Translations under genes and position numbers: made by a program
In this document: piece after piece, positions 21,036 through 32,895 of the stretch
How positions within the stretch are numbered: position 1 is the first letter of the stretch
Layout of the letters: each line of letters starts with the position of its first letter
Notes under the pieces: model-generated
Told to the model about the DNA's origin: nothing
Databases searched by the model: none
What the model saw: the letters and a program-made list of their open reading frames with translations, nothing else
From: Fragilaria crotonensis
Taxonomy: Eukaryota; Bacillariophyta; Fragilariophyceae; Fragilariales; Fragilariaceae
Length of the DNA stretch: 43,251 nucleotides
Assembly: GCA_022925895.1 (NCBI GenBank)
Contig: JAKSYS010000538.1
Coordinates: forward strand, 1 to 43,251
Direction: 5' to 3'

Positions 21036-22081
21036 CTAGATGTCGAACAAAGGGGCACCATTTTCCAATTGATACTGGACTATGACACATACGGCTTCAA
21101 AGCATTGTTTGTGACGCTCCATGCCATGGCGAAATCTTGTGTCAAGACAGGAATAACTTTTAATCCTTGCGTTGAATGTTTCATGTCGTGCACGTGCTCG
21201 TGTCTATTTTCAAAGCAATTATTTGTGAGCTGCAGCCAGTTAAGAAGCAGTTCAAACAAAGCAGCACATGACGTAGTTTCACACACCTTGAACTTTCGAA
21301 GTTCTGCATTATCATAGGAACTCGGTGTGCACAAAATGCCCCTTTCCCCTCGATAGCCCTTGTCAGCAATTCCCTTTGCACCAACAGGGGTCATCCCTTT
21401 CAGCTGTTCACGAAAGACTGTGACATCATGTTTTGATCCAACAAATGGGCCATTCATCCAAACCAAACCAAGGTCTCGCACTGACAGGGCAAGTTCATAA
21501 TCTAATCCAGCTTGGTTGAACTTATGTGAGTACAATTTGGTATTCTTTGCTAGTGTAGGATGGACAAGTTCGTTGATGCGACAATGCACTCCATCCACAG
21601 TGTAAAGGATTATCTCTGTGCACGATTCTGATGTCCATGCCTCTGGCTACACAATCTGTTAAAGACGAGGAGGCAAGTGAGTTCACTAGCATGATAATAC
21701 CCAGAGCAAGCACACTCATCTTATTACCTTTTTTGCTTTCAATGCTTGGACCTTTTCCACGTAGAACCATACCCACTTCCGAGCTCCCGTTTCACACGTG
21801 TGCCACATCCCAGCCAATTTCTCTTCCGATGGATACTCCTTCAGGAAGTAAAGAGCCATGAGAAACTTGTCAAATGTGGCATTTCTTGGGTGTTTAATAT
21901 CCTGTGATGATACCAAATCTTCCCACATAACAGAGCAGACAAGGTTTGACGAGCCATAGTATGACTGGAAGCGTCGCACATTTGTTGCTCCCTCTACACG
22001 CAGCTGACGACCGGTATCAAAACCAGCACAAAGCAGCCCAATTCTCAAGACTTTGTCTGCATTGAAGATGCGATTAACCAT
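21036..22081 (-). CDS. HARBI1/PIF-Harbinger-like transposase (DDE superfamily 4), three exons
   Basis: Exons 22081-21728, 21646-21287 and 21203-21036 join in frame to give about 293 aa. Intron 1 (21647-21727, 81 nt) is GTAATA...GTGTAG and intron 2 (21204-21286, 83 nt) is GTGTGT...AAATAG, both phase 0. The frame extends upstream to 22192, but the first ATG is at 22081. An N-terminal helix-turn-helix-like stretch (ATFDKFLMALYFLKEYPSEE) precedes the catalytic core. The core has TVDGVHCRINE (D at about 136), GSKHDVTVF (D at about 192), ADKGYRGE and, in exon 3, RARHETFNARIK (E at about 246). The C-terminus HKQCFEAVCVIVQYQLENG fits the family. No stop or frameshift is seen, so it may be recently active or domesticated. 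These enzymes cut and paste DNA at short TAA-like sites, usually with a Myb-like partner protein, which was not found here. Confidence 0.88.
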
Positions 22082-22470
22082 GTTGCTGAGATGTTTGGTG
22101 TGGCACAGTGTAATGTGGCGTTCTTGATGAAGAGAAAGTGATACTGTTGAAATCTGCGTTTGATGGCTGGTGTCGTTTAAACGTGGTTGCAACGAACTTC
22201 ACGGCAACAATGCACACACGATACACGATCCTCGTCCAAATAAAGGAGTGTGACTTGTGTCTTGTTGTGATTCGAGAGTAGTCATGCATGTCTACTGCAT
22301 CATACGTACACCATGTGCCAGTACGCGCAGTGAATTCCTAATGTGCCTCGATTGTACGTACTGTACAATCATTGTATTGTACACAAAATATACAGTAGTG
22401 GTCAGTGGTATTAGCCTCGTGGGGGAGTCCATGTCCATGTACGTTTCAGTTTCATGAAGTGTACGTTACC
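22082..22470. other. Upstream region of transposase gene
   Basis: No gene is evident. Several GTAC-rich palindromic stretches lie near 22310-22400. I found no clear terminal inverted repeat pairing with the 20.6-21.0 kb side. Confidence 0.35.
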
Positions 22471-22560
22471 GTTTGATTAAGTATGTTTAAGTTTGACTAA
22501 GTAAGTTTCAGTATGATTCAGCAAGTTTCAGTTTGATTCAGTAAGTTTCAATATTATTCA
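22471..22560. repeat. 20-bp tandem repeat (about 4.5 units)
   Basis: Units of the type GTTTGATTCAGTAAGTTTCA repeat with period 20 from 22471 to 22560, with a few substitutions per unit. It differs in sequence from the 20-bp array at 14331. Confidence 0.8.
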
Positions 22561-23006
22561 AGAGGCGATGGCTAAGATTCCATTGCCGAACTTCGGAGTA
22601 ATTAACAATTCTTCATAGAAAAATCCGTGAAGAAGAAAGCTTCCATGTCATCAAATGTTTTTCATAATAAGCACAACACGTGCTCACTTCAACGAAGGAG
22701 GTATTGCATTCCCAAGCCCTATCGTGGTACTAATTACAAATTATGTATGGTTACTTAAACTTTTATGCCTACTACAAATGTTGTACTGGAGTACTTATAA
22801 CAGTATGATAACATAGAATATCTACACGGTTTATAATTATTGTTGTCGCATAAGCTACATGACAAGTAGAGTACTCCGTACGAACTCAGACCTCAAAGAA
22901 GGAATCCTCAGGAATACTACCAGTACAAAGTACCTTCTACGACTGTGCAAAGGATCACTGATCTACCGGGATTTACGTAGAATGCTGCAGTAGGTCAATA
23001 TGTGCT
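22561..23006. other. Intergenic, no gene seen
   Basis: A/T-rich with several GTACT/AGTAC motifs. No open frame of note. Confidence 0.4.
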
Positions 23007-23914
<908 letters not shown>

Positions 23915-24000
23915 AACTGATGCCTGGCAAGGCGATGTTCTCTTCGACTTCGCAATCAGATCACTATCACGTCGATTGACGACATGGTATTCCTCTTCCC

Positions 24001-24110
24001 GCTGTATGGCAGGAAAAGGAAAATGTCTTGTTCAGAACCTCTCACTGCTGTATGGCAGTGCAACGAGCGCGTGATGGATGAAACAACCTCCACTCTCCGC
24101 TGTATGGCAG
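24001..24110. repeat. GCTGTATGGCAG motif, three copies at exact 49-bp spacing
   Basis: The 12-bp motif occurs at 24001, 24050 and 24099, exactly 49 bp apart, while the intervening sequence is not visibly conserved. It lies upstream of the Asp-rich gene. A decayed 49-bp tandem repeat or spaced binding sites are both possible. Confidence 0.5.
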
Positions 24111-24441
24111 GAGGAAAGGATGCGACAACAACACAAGAGAACGATCCGACAGTGATAAGCTACTTCTTGCAAAGTGCTTCAAAGAACACAATTTGAAAGG
24201 TTGTGTACAAACTGTGAGTGATAGAAAGCCATACACTTGCGAATGGCAACGACGTAGTACAGCGTGTACGACACATACTGAAGACTTAAAAATTACTCTG
24301 AGTACTTTACTCTAAGTACATTTTTTTAATGCATACATTTTATAGGTAACATATACCATGTGACTTGACCCAAAAAGTTCAGGAGCACAGAAATCACTCT
24401 AAGTACTCTCAATACACACGGCAAGGGTGGCGAGCACATGG

Positions 24442-24458
24442 TCGGTGCATACCAAATA
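24442..24458. repeat. Target-site duplication of LINE-A, left copy
   Basis: TCGGTGCATACCAAATA, identical over 17 bp to 30367-30383. It is immediately followed by the A-run that marks the element's end. Confidence 0.88.
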
Positions 24459-24587
24459 AAAAAAAAAAAAACCTCAAATCTAAGTTAACGTGCTGCCGCT
24501 TCTTTCGTGGTATAAAAGGTCGACTCGCACGACCAGATATGATCCGAGTGGGACCACGTCCAGTATCAGTAATTCGCTGTACGGTAT

Positions 24588-25490
24588 TTACCGCACGGGT
24601 TCAAAATAAGACCGTATCGATCTCACCCCTGCTATCGCTTTCTCCTTTGCTCGTTTTGCGCTTTCTTTGAAAATTGGTACATTCACCGTTAGCCAATTCC
24701 GAGTTACCCATAGTGGCTTATGCATATGTTCGTGTTCTTCACGAAGTAATAGTTCGCGGACTCTCGGTTCATATTGAGACGCTTGCCATATACTTCTCGC
24801 AGCTGCGCTGAAATCTCTCGCTTTTCCGCATGGCACGGTCTGCTGCGTCGCTCCCGTGTAACTCTTCGTTCCTTATCTTCCATAGCTTTTGCCATTCCTT
24901 CCATATCAAACAAATCAGTTTAGTTTGCCATCGGTGACCGCTGCGCCTGTCCTGTGTGCCTCGTTGGGACCGCAACCTTGCATAATGGTCGTCTTGAATC
25001 CGGCTCCATTCCGCACTGAACCTCCCGTTGATCGTTTGGCGCCAACCGATCGAATTTTGCTGGGTGATCAACGCTCGAACATCAGTGGAAAAGAAAATTG
25101 GCGATGCTTGAAACTCGACTTCCTCATTTGTGACCATCCAGTCTCTTATTGTTTCGTTCCATAAATTGCGAAGTAATGGATTTGTTTCTTCTTTAGCGTG
25201 GAACTCATCAATGATGTGATGAAAACTGTCCCTCCATTCTGACGACTTGCGGCCGTACACTTAAGGATATGGTCCCTGGTTTCCCGGCATGTTCCACAAC
25301 CTGGGCACATTCGTGTTCTGCTTTCTTGCTTGTTTAAGCGTTCAAGAGTGGGTAAGCACTCGTGTACCAGTTTTGTGATGTGTATCCGTTTCTTTATCAT
25401 CTGTTTCATCGCCTTTCCATGCGCCCGCCAGTTAATCGTAGCCATAGTTGCTTCGGTGTACCCATACTTGGCTTGAATGTATTCTCGCAA
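24588..25490 (-). pseudogene. LINE-A ORF2, zinc finger and C-terminal region
   Basis: The block 25490-25146 has CPGCGTCRETRDHILKC, a C-x2-C-x8-H-x3-C knuckle of the kind at the end of many LINE polyproteins. The blocks 25260-24769 and 24836-24588 continue in other frames with a Trp-rich helical region (LIWKEWQKLWKIRNEELHG). The protein ends GVRSIRSYFEPVR. The last residues align with the Q-x-x-I-x-x-F-F ends of LINE-B and LINE-C, with V in place of Q and Y-F in place of F-F. Confidence 0.8.
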
Positions 25491-25581
25491 TGGTCCTATT
25501 GTCGCCCGGTGTCGGATATCTTGCGCATACTTCGAAGTTTTTGTTCCTCTGGATAAACAAGAAATGCTCCTGTATTCGGTG

Positions 25582-26418
25582 TCATGAGTGCATATGGATG
25601 TGCGCGTCCATATTGATCTTGATACCTCCCGCTAAATCATCAGCGTCGACGTTTAACTGCGCCCGTAGAGTAAGTCTATTGTACGCCTTCTTCTTGTCCT
25701 GGTGGCCTTTAACATAGACCAGTTTGACTCCTGGCATATGTGTAAGAGCATATCGGATTTCAACGAGTAAATCCCATTCAGGTATCAAAGGATCAAGGGG
25801 GGTGAGATTCCTGGGAAGTGCAGTCGGGGCAGATGCCGCAGGGCCCCCGTCCCGATCTCGTCCGAATATTGTGTCAAGCATGCTTTGACTATCTGTCCCG
25901 ATTGTACCGTCCCATGGTTCAATCATGTTTGTATATTCAGACAGCCTCAACAAAAATCGCAGAATTGACAGCATGCCACTGCATTCTGCTCGGTAGGAGT
26001 CCATTACGTATCCCCTTGATGGTCCCATTCCCGTCGCTACTCGTTCGCCTTGGGATGTGCTAATCATCCATCCGAATGATCCGTCGGTGCCATACTTCTC
26101 GGAACCATCGCTCCCGGCTTCAAATCCTTGGTGTAACTCTAAACATGCTGTATACGGATCCACAAATAAGTCTGTATGCCGCAGGAGATCGACCTCCCAT
26201 GCATCAAGCTGTTGAACGTAGTCGTCAAACGTAGCCACTGGTAACGGTCGCGGTTGGATACTCCGAGACAGCTTGTTGATTATTTCCCATCGATGCATTC
26301 TTCCTGCCTGCTGAATTTCCACGGGTACTGCCATATTCGGAATCTCCCCCCTCTTCGATATTGAGATTGCTTTCTCTATACATTCGTTGAGTGTCTTCAA
26401 GCTTCCGACATTTGACAT
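25582..26418 (-). pseudogene. LINE-A ORF2, RNase H domain
   Basis: The four catalytic acidic positions can be seen: D in SDGSEKYG (near 26109), E in SYRAECSGML, D in GTDSQSML and D in NVDADDLA near the end, with the conserved H in VKGHQDKKKAYNR. The domain degrades the RNA strand after first-strand synthesis. It overlaps the end of the RT frame by 22 nt in another frame, another frameshift. Confidence 0.88.
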
Positions 26419-28966
26419 ATTCCCCTCCCATTCGTCGCACGTATAATGTCGATCTGTAGACGTAAGCAGGGTAAGATATCCGACTTTCTGTGGTAGTTAG
26501 TAACCAAGGCCCCAAGGGTTGGACCAATGTGCCGTCGGGATAGCTCCATAGCGCATTTGCTTTTTTTCCATAATTTCCATGATACTGCAGATGGTAACTC
26601 TTGATGCACCTTCATCCACCTCGGACGATTGCTGAACAGTGATTCTTGACCCGTGAGTTTTGCTTGATCTAACTGCGTTCCCTCTGTCGTCGCCAAATCC
26701 GATATTGTCAGCGCTCCCAGGTATAATCGACAATAATTGATTCGCCTGATTTCATTATCGCTGAATCGACCTGATGCTAATATCCGATCCATAATGAATT
26801 CATCGTGACGTCGCTCTAGTGGTGCAACACCCGTGTAGTCCAACTGTATTCCTGCTTTGATAAAGGCCAAATATCCACGCAGGGAACTTAACCATTTGGA
26901 TTCCAGATGCGGGAGATTATCGTACACATTTTCCATCAACGGTAGTGAGGTCCCAACACAGTATTGTGCCCAAGCTACGGCACATCGGAGTAGCCTTCCT
27001 GCTGTTGTCTTGTTGCGCCAATGCCTCAAGAATAATTGAACTTGTCCGATACCTTGTTGGTCATACAATCTCCTGAAATTAGCGCCGCCGTATTCCAATG
27101 GACCGTATATGATAGCTCGTTTTGTGTTCCGATTATATCCACATTTCGCAATGATGATTGACATCGCTTTCCGTTGAATATTGTTTAATTGAGCTGCCGT
27201 GAAGTGTGAATTTGCGAGGGGATAACCGATACTTGGTAAGTAGCACGCGTAATAGAACGTCCATGCTTCTTCTGGGGTCAATGAACATTGATACAAAAAT
27301 TCGACCGAATTATCGCTCTTGGATTTCAGTTGTCGATATTGTTCGCGCTGTGTGCCCGCCGGATCTTTGTAGTGACCCAAGGTTTTGTGTGATGCATATG
27401 GAGACAAGTACGTGAGTTCTTGATCGATTCCTGATGCGGGATCTTTTACGCGGACTCCTTTGAACTGAGACGAATCCGTCATTAGGATAGGGGCTCCTGT
27501 TACCGTGAATTGCCAAGCCATAACGTGATACGAGCACTTCGATGGTTCTAATGCTCCTCCAGAAATCCCAAGCAGTTCCGCCCAGAGTTGTGCGTTATTT
27601 TCCAACTGGGTGATAATCTGATGGCGTGCATTTTCCGTTTCCTCATGATCGAACAGGTTGGTTTGCCCGTTTGAGTCATCGACGAAGCCGACCATACCGA
27701 GTTCCACTGTTTCTGATGTACTTGGATTTTTGTAAGTTGCCTTTGCTGCTTTCTGGTCATAGCAATCGTAAAGTAGACTCGACAAGAAACACCATATAGC
27801 AGGAGAATTACCACTTCCTTGTCCTGTTCCGTATATTGGGTGAGTATTGCTATGCGTGTAGCTCTCTCTGCTAATCCCATTTCGGTTCTGATGTGATATC
27901 TTGCGTGCTTTAGCGTCCGCGCGTTTGACGCTGTCACTGAAGGGGCACTCAAATGTCTGACTTGCAACCATTGCCAAGTTTGGAACAATCCGGTCGTAGC
28001 ACGAGGCTGCATCGTAATTCGTCTGCACCAATGTTTTTCTTGTTAAGCGGAAATCTCAAACTGAAGTTCTTCGATGAATACTGGGTCTATTGCATTCCGA
28101 TGAGGTCGCGATCCATATTGGCCATCGTTTAGAAGTGATAGACTCTCTGCGTGATACAATGCTGATCGCCATTTTAATCCCATCGCTAGATTGTAATCTG
28201 CTTCATACAGATGGATAACTCTGGTACGATGGATCCGAATGTTCCCTGGTTCTTTGAACAGTATACTATTTGCCACTTTCTGCCACCGGCGATAGGAGTA
28301 TCCTCGAGTCAGGGCGTAGTTTATCAAGTGCAAATGAAGTTGGAACAAATCGGACTGCATTTTGTCAAGTTCTTCCCGATTGGCTTTGTGTTCTTCATCT
28401 TCATCTTCTGGAATGTTGGAATATTGATGCTTTGCTATCAATGCTTTGTAATGCCCGAGATGTAATCCTGATGGTGAGGTCGCAGTGGATTCTCGCCATA
28501 CTTGTAGTTTACTCTTCATCTCGCCCTCGGTTATGGAGGCCATGTGTTCCATTGTCGCTATTTCTGCTGATTGTTTCAAATGATCTAACAACAGTCGAAG
28601 ATTGCTTTGCATTTCCGGATCGTGTTGGTAAGTTCCTGTTAGTAGTTGTTTCGCTGCCGAACGCTGGCCTGTGAATCCAAGGTCTGTACTCAACGGTGGA
28701 ACAGTGAACGGAGTCCCTTGCGCTTGTCCGAAATGCTTCTGATTCCGTGTCCGAAGATGATGCAAAACTTGAGTTGGGATATCAATCTGTTGCCACGAGG
28801 TGCACTCTTTTGGATCCATCGTCAAATCTGTCGGTATTTCGATACGTGTAACGCCTTGTCGCTCATGAGTCAGTCGTAATCGTCGCAACTTTGAGAAGAG
28901 TTGGTTGAGGGCTTCCGCTTTTTTGTAGATGTCGCAACCTTGTAGCTTGATCCTGATCACTTGCAA
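26397..28966 (-). pseudogene. LINE-A ORF2, reverse transcriptase domain
   Basis: Two frames, 28966-28043 and 28031-26397. The first holds the finger region with SPSGLHLGHYKAL and RPHRNAIDPVFIEELQ. The second holds motif A YDAASCYDRI (near 28016), motif B GTGQGSGNSPAIW, motif C FVDD (near 27686) and the following GGALEPSKCSYHVM. The break between them is a frameshift just before motif A. The thumb-side signature NRNTKRAIIYGPLEYGG is shared with LINE-B. The frame then runs on in a long connection region to 26397. Confidence 0.92.
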
Positions 28967-29184
28967 CCGCCGATGCTGTCAATTCGTCGATCTTTTTTCT
29001 TCTTTCGCTTGCCCTTACTTCGTAACTGGATTTGACCAATTCTTGAACTTGGCGTTTCAATTCTTTGAGTAATTCTTTACACGCTTGTGTGGTTCTGGGC
29101 ATCTCTTCGGATGGAAAAACGTCCTGCCACTCGTGCTGTATGACCTCCCAATTATCCAATCGTGTCCTCGCCATTGATAAGCAC

Positions 29185-30329
29185 TTATTCACCACTTGAA
29201 CTTTTTTTCCTAGCTTGTGCTAAGTCGACTGACCAGAATGGTTTGTCGAAGTGAGGAATGGTTTGTTCAGCTGCAAGGCTCGCCGCTTCTACATCTTTAT
29301 CGAGTCTTTCTGCAAATCGATGTCTATTCCCTGGCAATTCTAAGCGTTTCATCCTGTCGAAGACGTTATGTGCATCCAGATACTTGTGTTTTGCTTTGAT
29401 GTATGCCGTCACCTGTTTCAGATTGTTTGCCTTCAACACTCGTGGCTCGTATTTTGATAATGGTTGAATCTGAATTCCGAACAACTTGTCTGTCGAAAGA
29501 TCCACAAAATACGTTCGATGGTCCGTTTGGTATCTTGCGTTGAATGCTTCATACCCTGCTTTTTCCACTGCATTAATTACATGCGGGGTGGCGAGGGCGT
29601 AATCCAAACATCTCTGGCCGCGGGCGTAAGTTGCTGGAAGTCTGCCTCCGTGCCGGTGCTTCATTACATCAATTAAGCCAATGTCGTCTACTATTTTTTG
29701 CATGGAGTCTTGTTCGTCTCCGATTTGCTCATTGAAGTCGCCGACCAAGAGAATTTCATGACGTTCGCTGCGACATTGCTGAAGAAACCGTTTCAAATCT
29801 CGCCGAAAAGCCTCTCTGGGGCGATCACCGGATCTTGTTCTTGGATGAGAAAACTTTGTTGTTGAGATGCCGCTGTCATCAAACCTTTGCCTGGACTATC
29901 TGTAACGACTTGATAAGCTGAGATTACTGTAAATATAACACCTGCTCTTCCCTGAAATGTTTGACTTGTCCATCGACCCCATTTGTCTTGTGATGTAGAC
30001 TTGATTCTGCCTGTAGCGTTTCCCATTGTCATCATGAATGTGCCGCCTGGTTTATATAAATTCTTGAAGACGACGGGGGTGTTTGCGAAGTTAATCCGTG
30101 ACCGTTGCCAGTACTTACGTGTAGTATCGAATACTATACTTCGAACTGGTGATTGCATGGAGTCGAGGTTGTGTTCTTGTCCGCACGCTATGTCCGCCTG
30201 TACTTCTTGTAAAGTTGTGCAATATGTATCGAATTGTCCTCCTCTGCGATCCAGTGTAAATCCGTTGACGTTTGCCGAATAAACTCTGAGTATTCCGTCT
30301 CCTTTATTTTCCATTTCATCGCCCCACAT
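29185..30329 (-). pseudogene. LINE-A ORF2, AP-endonuclease domain
   Basis: Begins MWGDEMENKGDGILRVYSAN, with the N-terminal N of the endonuclease fold in VYSANVNG and the acidic residue in CGQEHN. The frame breaks near 29810, where one base is missing before REAFRRDL, and resumes at 29796. The second block has GDFNEQIGDE (catalytic D/N, near 29742), YARGQRCLDYALA and DHRTYFVD (catalytic D-H). The enzyme nicks target DNA to prime reverse transcription. A basic linker follows to 28863 in another frame. Confidence 0.88.
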
Positions 30330-30366
30330 ATGATTATTTCGTTGATTCGTTGTCGACAATTGTATC

Positions 30367-30383
30367 TCGGTGCATACCAAATA
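30367..30383. repeat. Target-site duplication of LINE-A, right copy
   Basis: A perfect 17-bp match to 24442-24458. It fixes the 5' end of LINE-A at 30366. Confidence 0.88.
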
Positions 30384-30960
30384 GCTACGCCGTAAAAAAT
30401 GAGTGTGTTTATCACATGACCGATATGTGATAAACAACAATCAAGATGTATATTACGCAGAGTAGTATACCAAAGTATTGTAGATAGAAAAATTTAATAT
30501 GTACTAATGTGATATTATTTTGTATCGCGAAAAAATTTGTGGCGTATGGAAGAACGTATGTAACATTATAATGATTAACATGATATAAAATGTAACGGAC
30601 GCACCATATTTACAGAAACAATTCCAAAACTCATGTTACTTGAATAGTATGATTAGTACCCAAATTAGTCGAAGTAACTTGTCACGCGAAACATTATGAA
30701 ACATCAACTGACAATAAACAAACTAGAAGTTTAAGGTGGATTAATTACATAATCACTATACAAGGGTCAATACATGCGATTTCAAAAAGATATGTTCACA
30801 AGATTGTTCAACAATGCACGACTTCATTCAAACAAGGCAAAAACATACTAAGCACGCAATAGTAGCCTTGCAACATATCGCATAGAATTTGCTGTTCAAC
30901 AATAGTTTAATAGTTTGATAAGACTACCACTTCCCACTCTCCTTCTTGTGTACATCCATC
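30384..30960. other. Intergenic, no gene seen
   Basis: A/T-rich region between LINE-A and the + strand pseudogene. The stretch ATCACATGACCGATATGTGAT near 30412-30432 is a loose inverted repeat. No promoter motif was recognised. Confidence 0.4.
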
Positions 30961-32792
30961 ATGGGTCCATCGCCAGCTACGAAAGACAACGGTCCACCGG
31001 AGGAGACAGCTTCGGAAGACGAGGGTCCACCGGAGGAGATGATGATTCCTCCTCGTCGCAAGTCCCCTCGCACCCGTAAAAAAGAAGCGAAGGCGACAAG
31101 AGTGGCGGCGATTGAGGAGGAGTTCCAGAAGAGTGCAAGGAGGCAACTGAACCAGAATCCAAAGAACAAGACGAATGAAAAAGGTACAAACAAGACGAAT
31201 GAAAAAGGTACGAACAAGGCGAACGAAAAGGTACAAACAAGACGAATGAAAAGTAAGAAGAATGTTGTAAGTACTACTACCAACCAGAATGATGAGGGAA
31301 CCACTGCTGCGGCTCCAATTGATGAGCGAACCGCTGCTGCTGATTCACTTAATACCGACGAGAAGAAGAAAGAACAAGAACCCGCAGGTAAGCACAAATA
31401 CTACCAACAAATCGAGTAAGGGCAGCAAAAGTGGCAAAACTTGTGAAGAAGACGGTAGCACGTAGGGTGGTGACAAGGCGTAACCCGGCACCACCTGAAG
31501 AAGAGGAAGAGCAACATCGGATGACGATAAATCATCGGTGGCAGAAATTGTTTTGGTACGTACAGTGGGTACGAAACATAATCCAAAACCACGTGTAAAG
31601 GAAGAGGAAGAAGAAGAGCAAAACTCCGCTGCTAATCATTCACCAGATCCACCACGCTATGTCAATAGGGACGATGTTGATGATGACGAGGAATATGAAA
31701 CTAGCTACCATACTGCTGACCATTCATCATCAGATGATGACGATGACATTCTTGTGGACAATTAAAATGAAGAAGCAGTGGTGGATTGTGATCAGGAGGA
31801 TTTGTCAACTTCAAGCGACGAGAAGTCACGAAGGCCAAGGGCGTAGGGACAACGAGTGTACTACGGGTCATACAGCCAGTAAAATCCCAACGGTTGCGAT
31901 TGTTGCCAAAGCACCAACAAGTGCTGCCGCATCAACTCTGGGACTTGATGGTGAAACGCTCCACATACACGGGATGTTGCGATCGCAGTCAATTAAAAAT
32001 CGGCAAAACATGTCACTGACCGTGTACGAATATTTGTCAAATCCGATATCTTCAGGAAGATCAAGTTTATAAACAGTGATGCGAGTTTTCAACAGGCAAT
32101 CAGGTTGGTGATGGATCATGAGAATGTGCCGGAACAGCAGCGTGGTCATTTCCAGATGCTATACGAGAGCGTGTTTAATGAAGCCTTGAACACCAAACAA
32201 AGTTCTTGTGAGCAATCGGGTGGAAAGATTGTTCGAGACACCATTGCCAAGTTTAAATTGACTGGAGAGGAATTGTTCACAATGGACGAGCTCTGTAAGC
32301 TGAGAAGAGCCACAACGGAACGCGAGTTGCAAGCTTTCTATTGGTTTTGGAACATACTTGGAATGCGTGTGCGGAAGGAGGTCTTGGGAAAGCACAAGAC
32401 AAGGCAGTTGATTTCGAAGCAAGAGAGCCCGGTGGTCGTGGCAGAATTGTCACAAAAGTGACGAGGCATTTGCGTTACTAATGTTTGAAAATTATATTGA
32501 TGAGTGGAAATCCTTGCCTCCTGTTGCTGATGAGGCCGAAGATTCTGATTCAGAGCAAGGACAACGAAAGAAGAAAGCGAAACCTAGACAGCGAGGAGCA
32601 TACACACGAACAAAAAGTGGGCACTGCAAATACGGTGGGTGGAGTCATGAGGGAATTGCACGATTCAATGAACTTTACAGCCTTGTGCAGGAAGACAGGC
32701 AATGCACCCAAGCAGAGGCAATGGAGAAGCAATTACTGGCGTTTTGCATGAGTCAGGCAGGTCTAGTGCATGGACGAAAATGTAAAACGTGA
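30961..32792 (+). pseudogene. Degenerate hypothetical gene, low-complexity N-terminus and helical C-terminal domain
   Basis: Starts with MGPSPATKDNGPPEETASED and a Lys/Asn-rich section in which NKTNEKGT is repeated. It continues in shifting frames through KLVKKTVARRVVTRRNPAPP, acidic patches (31538-31765), NRQNMSLTVYEYLSNPI (about 32040), AIRLVMDHENVPEQQRGHFQ (from about 32090) and MFENYIDEWKSLPP (32481). It ends CKYGGWSHEGIARFNELYSL...GRKCKT at 32792. A donor-like CAG|GTAAGC at 31388 suggests a real intron, but frame changes near 31770, 32045 and 32460 need one-base slips. The family is unknown to me by function; I recall similar diatom proteins. The 3' end abuts the 3' end of LINE-C. Confidence 0.6.
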
Positions 32793-32881
32793 ACTAATTA
32801 TTTGGGTTGTCACCATATAATGGCCGGCAGGTCGCACTTGTGTACCCATTTCCAGCGGTCGCCCGCGAGAAAATATTGTTA

Positions 32882-32895
32882 ACCTAAACCCTAAC
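32882..32895. repeat. Short interstitial telomere-like sequence
   Basis: CCTAAACCCTAACC lies immediately downstream of the C-terminal PIP-like box of LINE-C, where the coding strand reads GGTTAGGGTTTAGG. Two units only, so chance is possible. Confidence 0.4.

Larger units (their letters stand above)
24459..30366 (-). mobile_element. LINE-A: non-LTR retrotransposon lacking ORF1, inactive
   Basis: A 5.9-kb insertion bounded by the 17-bp direct repeat at 24442-24458 and 30367-30383. On the minus strand it encodes, in order, an AP-type endonuclease, reverse transcriptase, RNase H, a CCHC zinc finger and a helical C-terminal region. The element starts only 37 bp before the ATG of ORF2 (30329), so ORF1 is absent, probably because of 5' truncation. 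The 3' end on the coding strand is an oligo-T run of about 14 (A-run 24458-24471 on the + strand), not oligo-A. At least six frame changes show that it is dead. Coding order EN-RT-RH is that of the I/R1/Tad-like LINE groups. Confidence 0.92.

Noticed and set aside
30907-31397. Minus-strand hydrophobic frames with FIRLVCTF repeats
   Set aside because: They are antisense to the Lys/Asn-rich repeat of the + strand gene and mirror its codon repeat.
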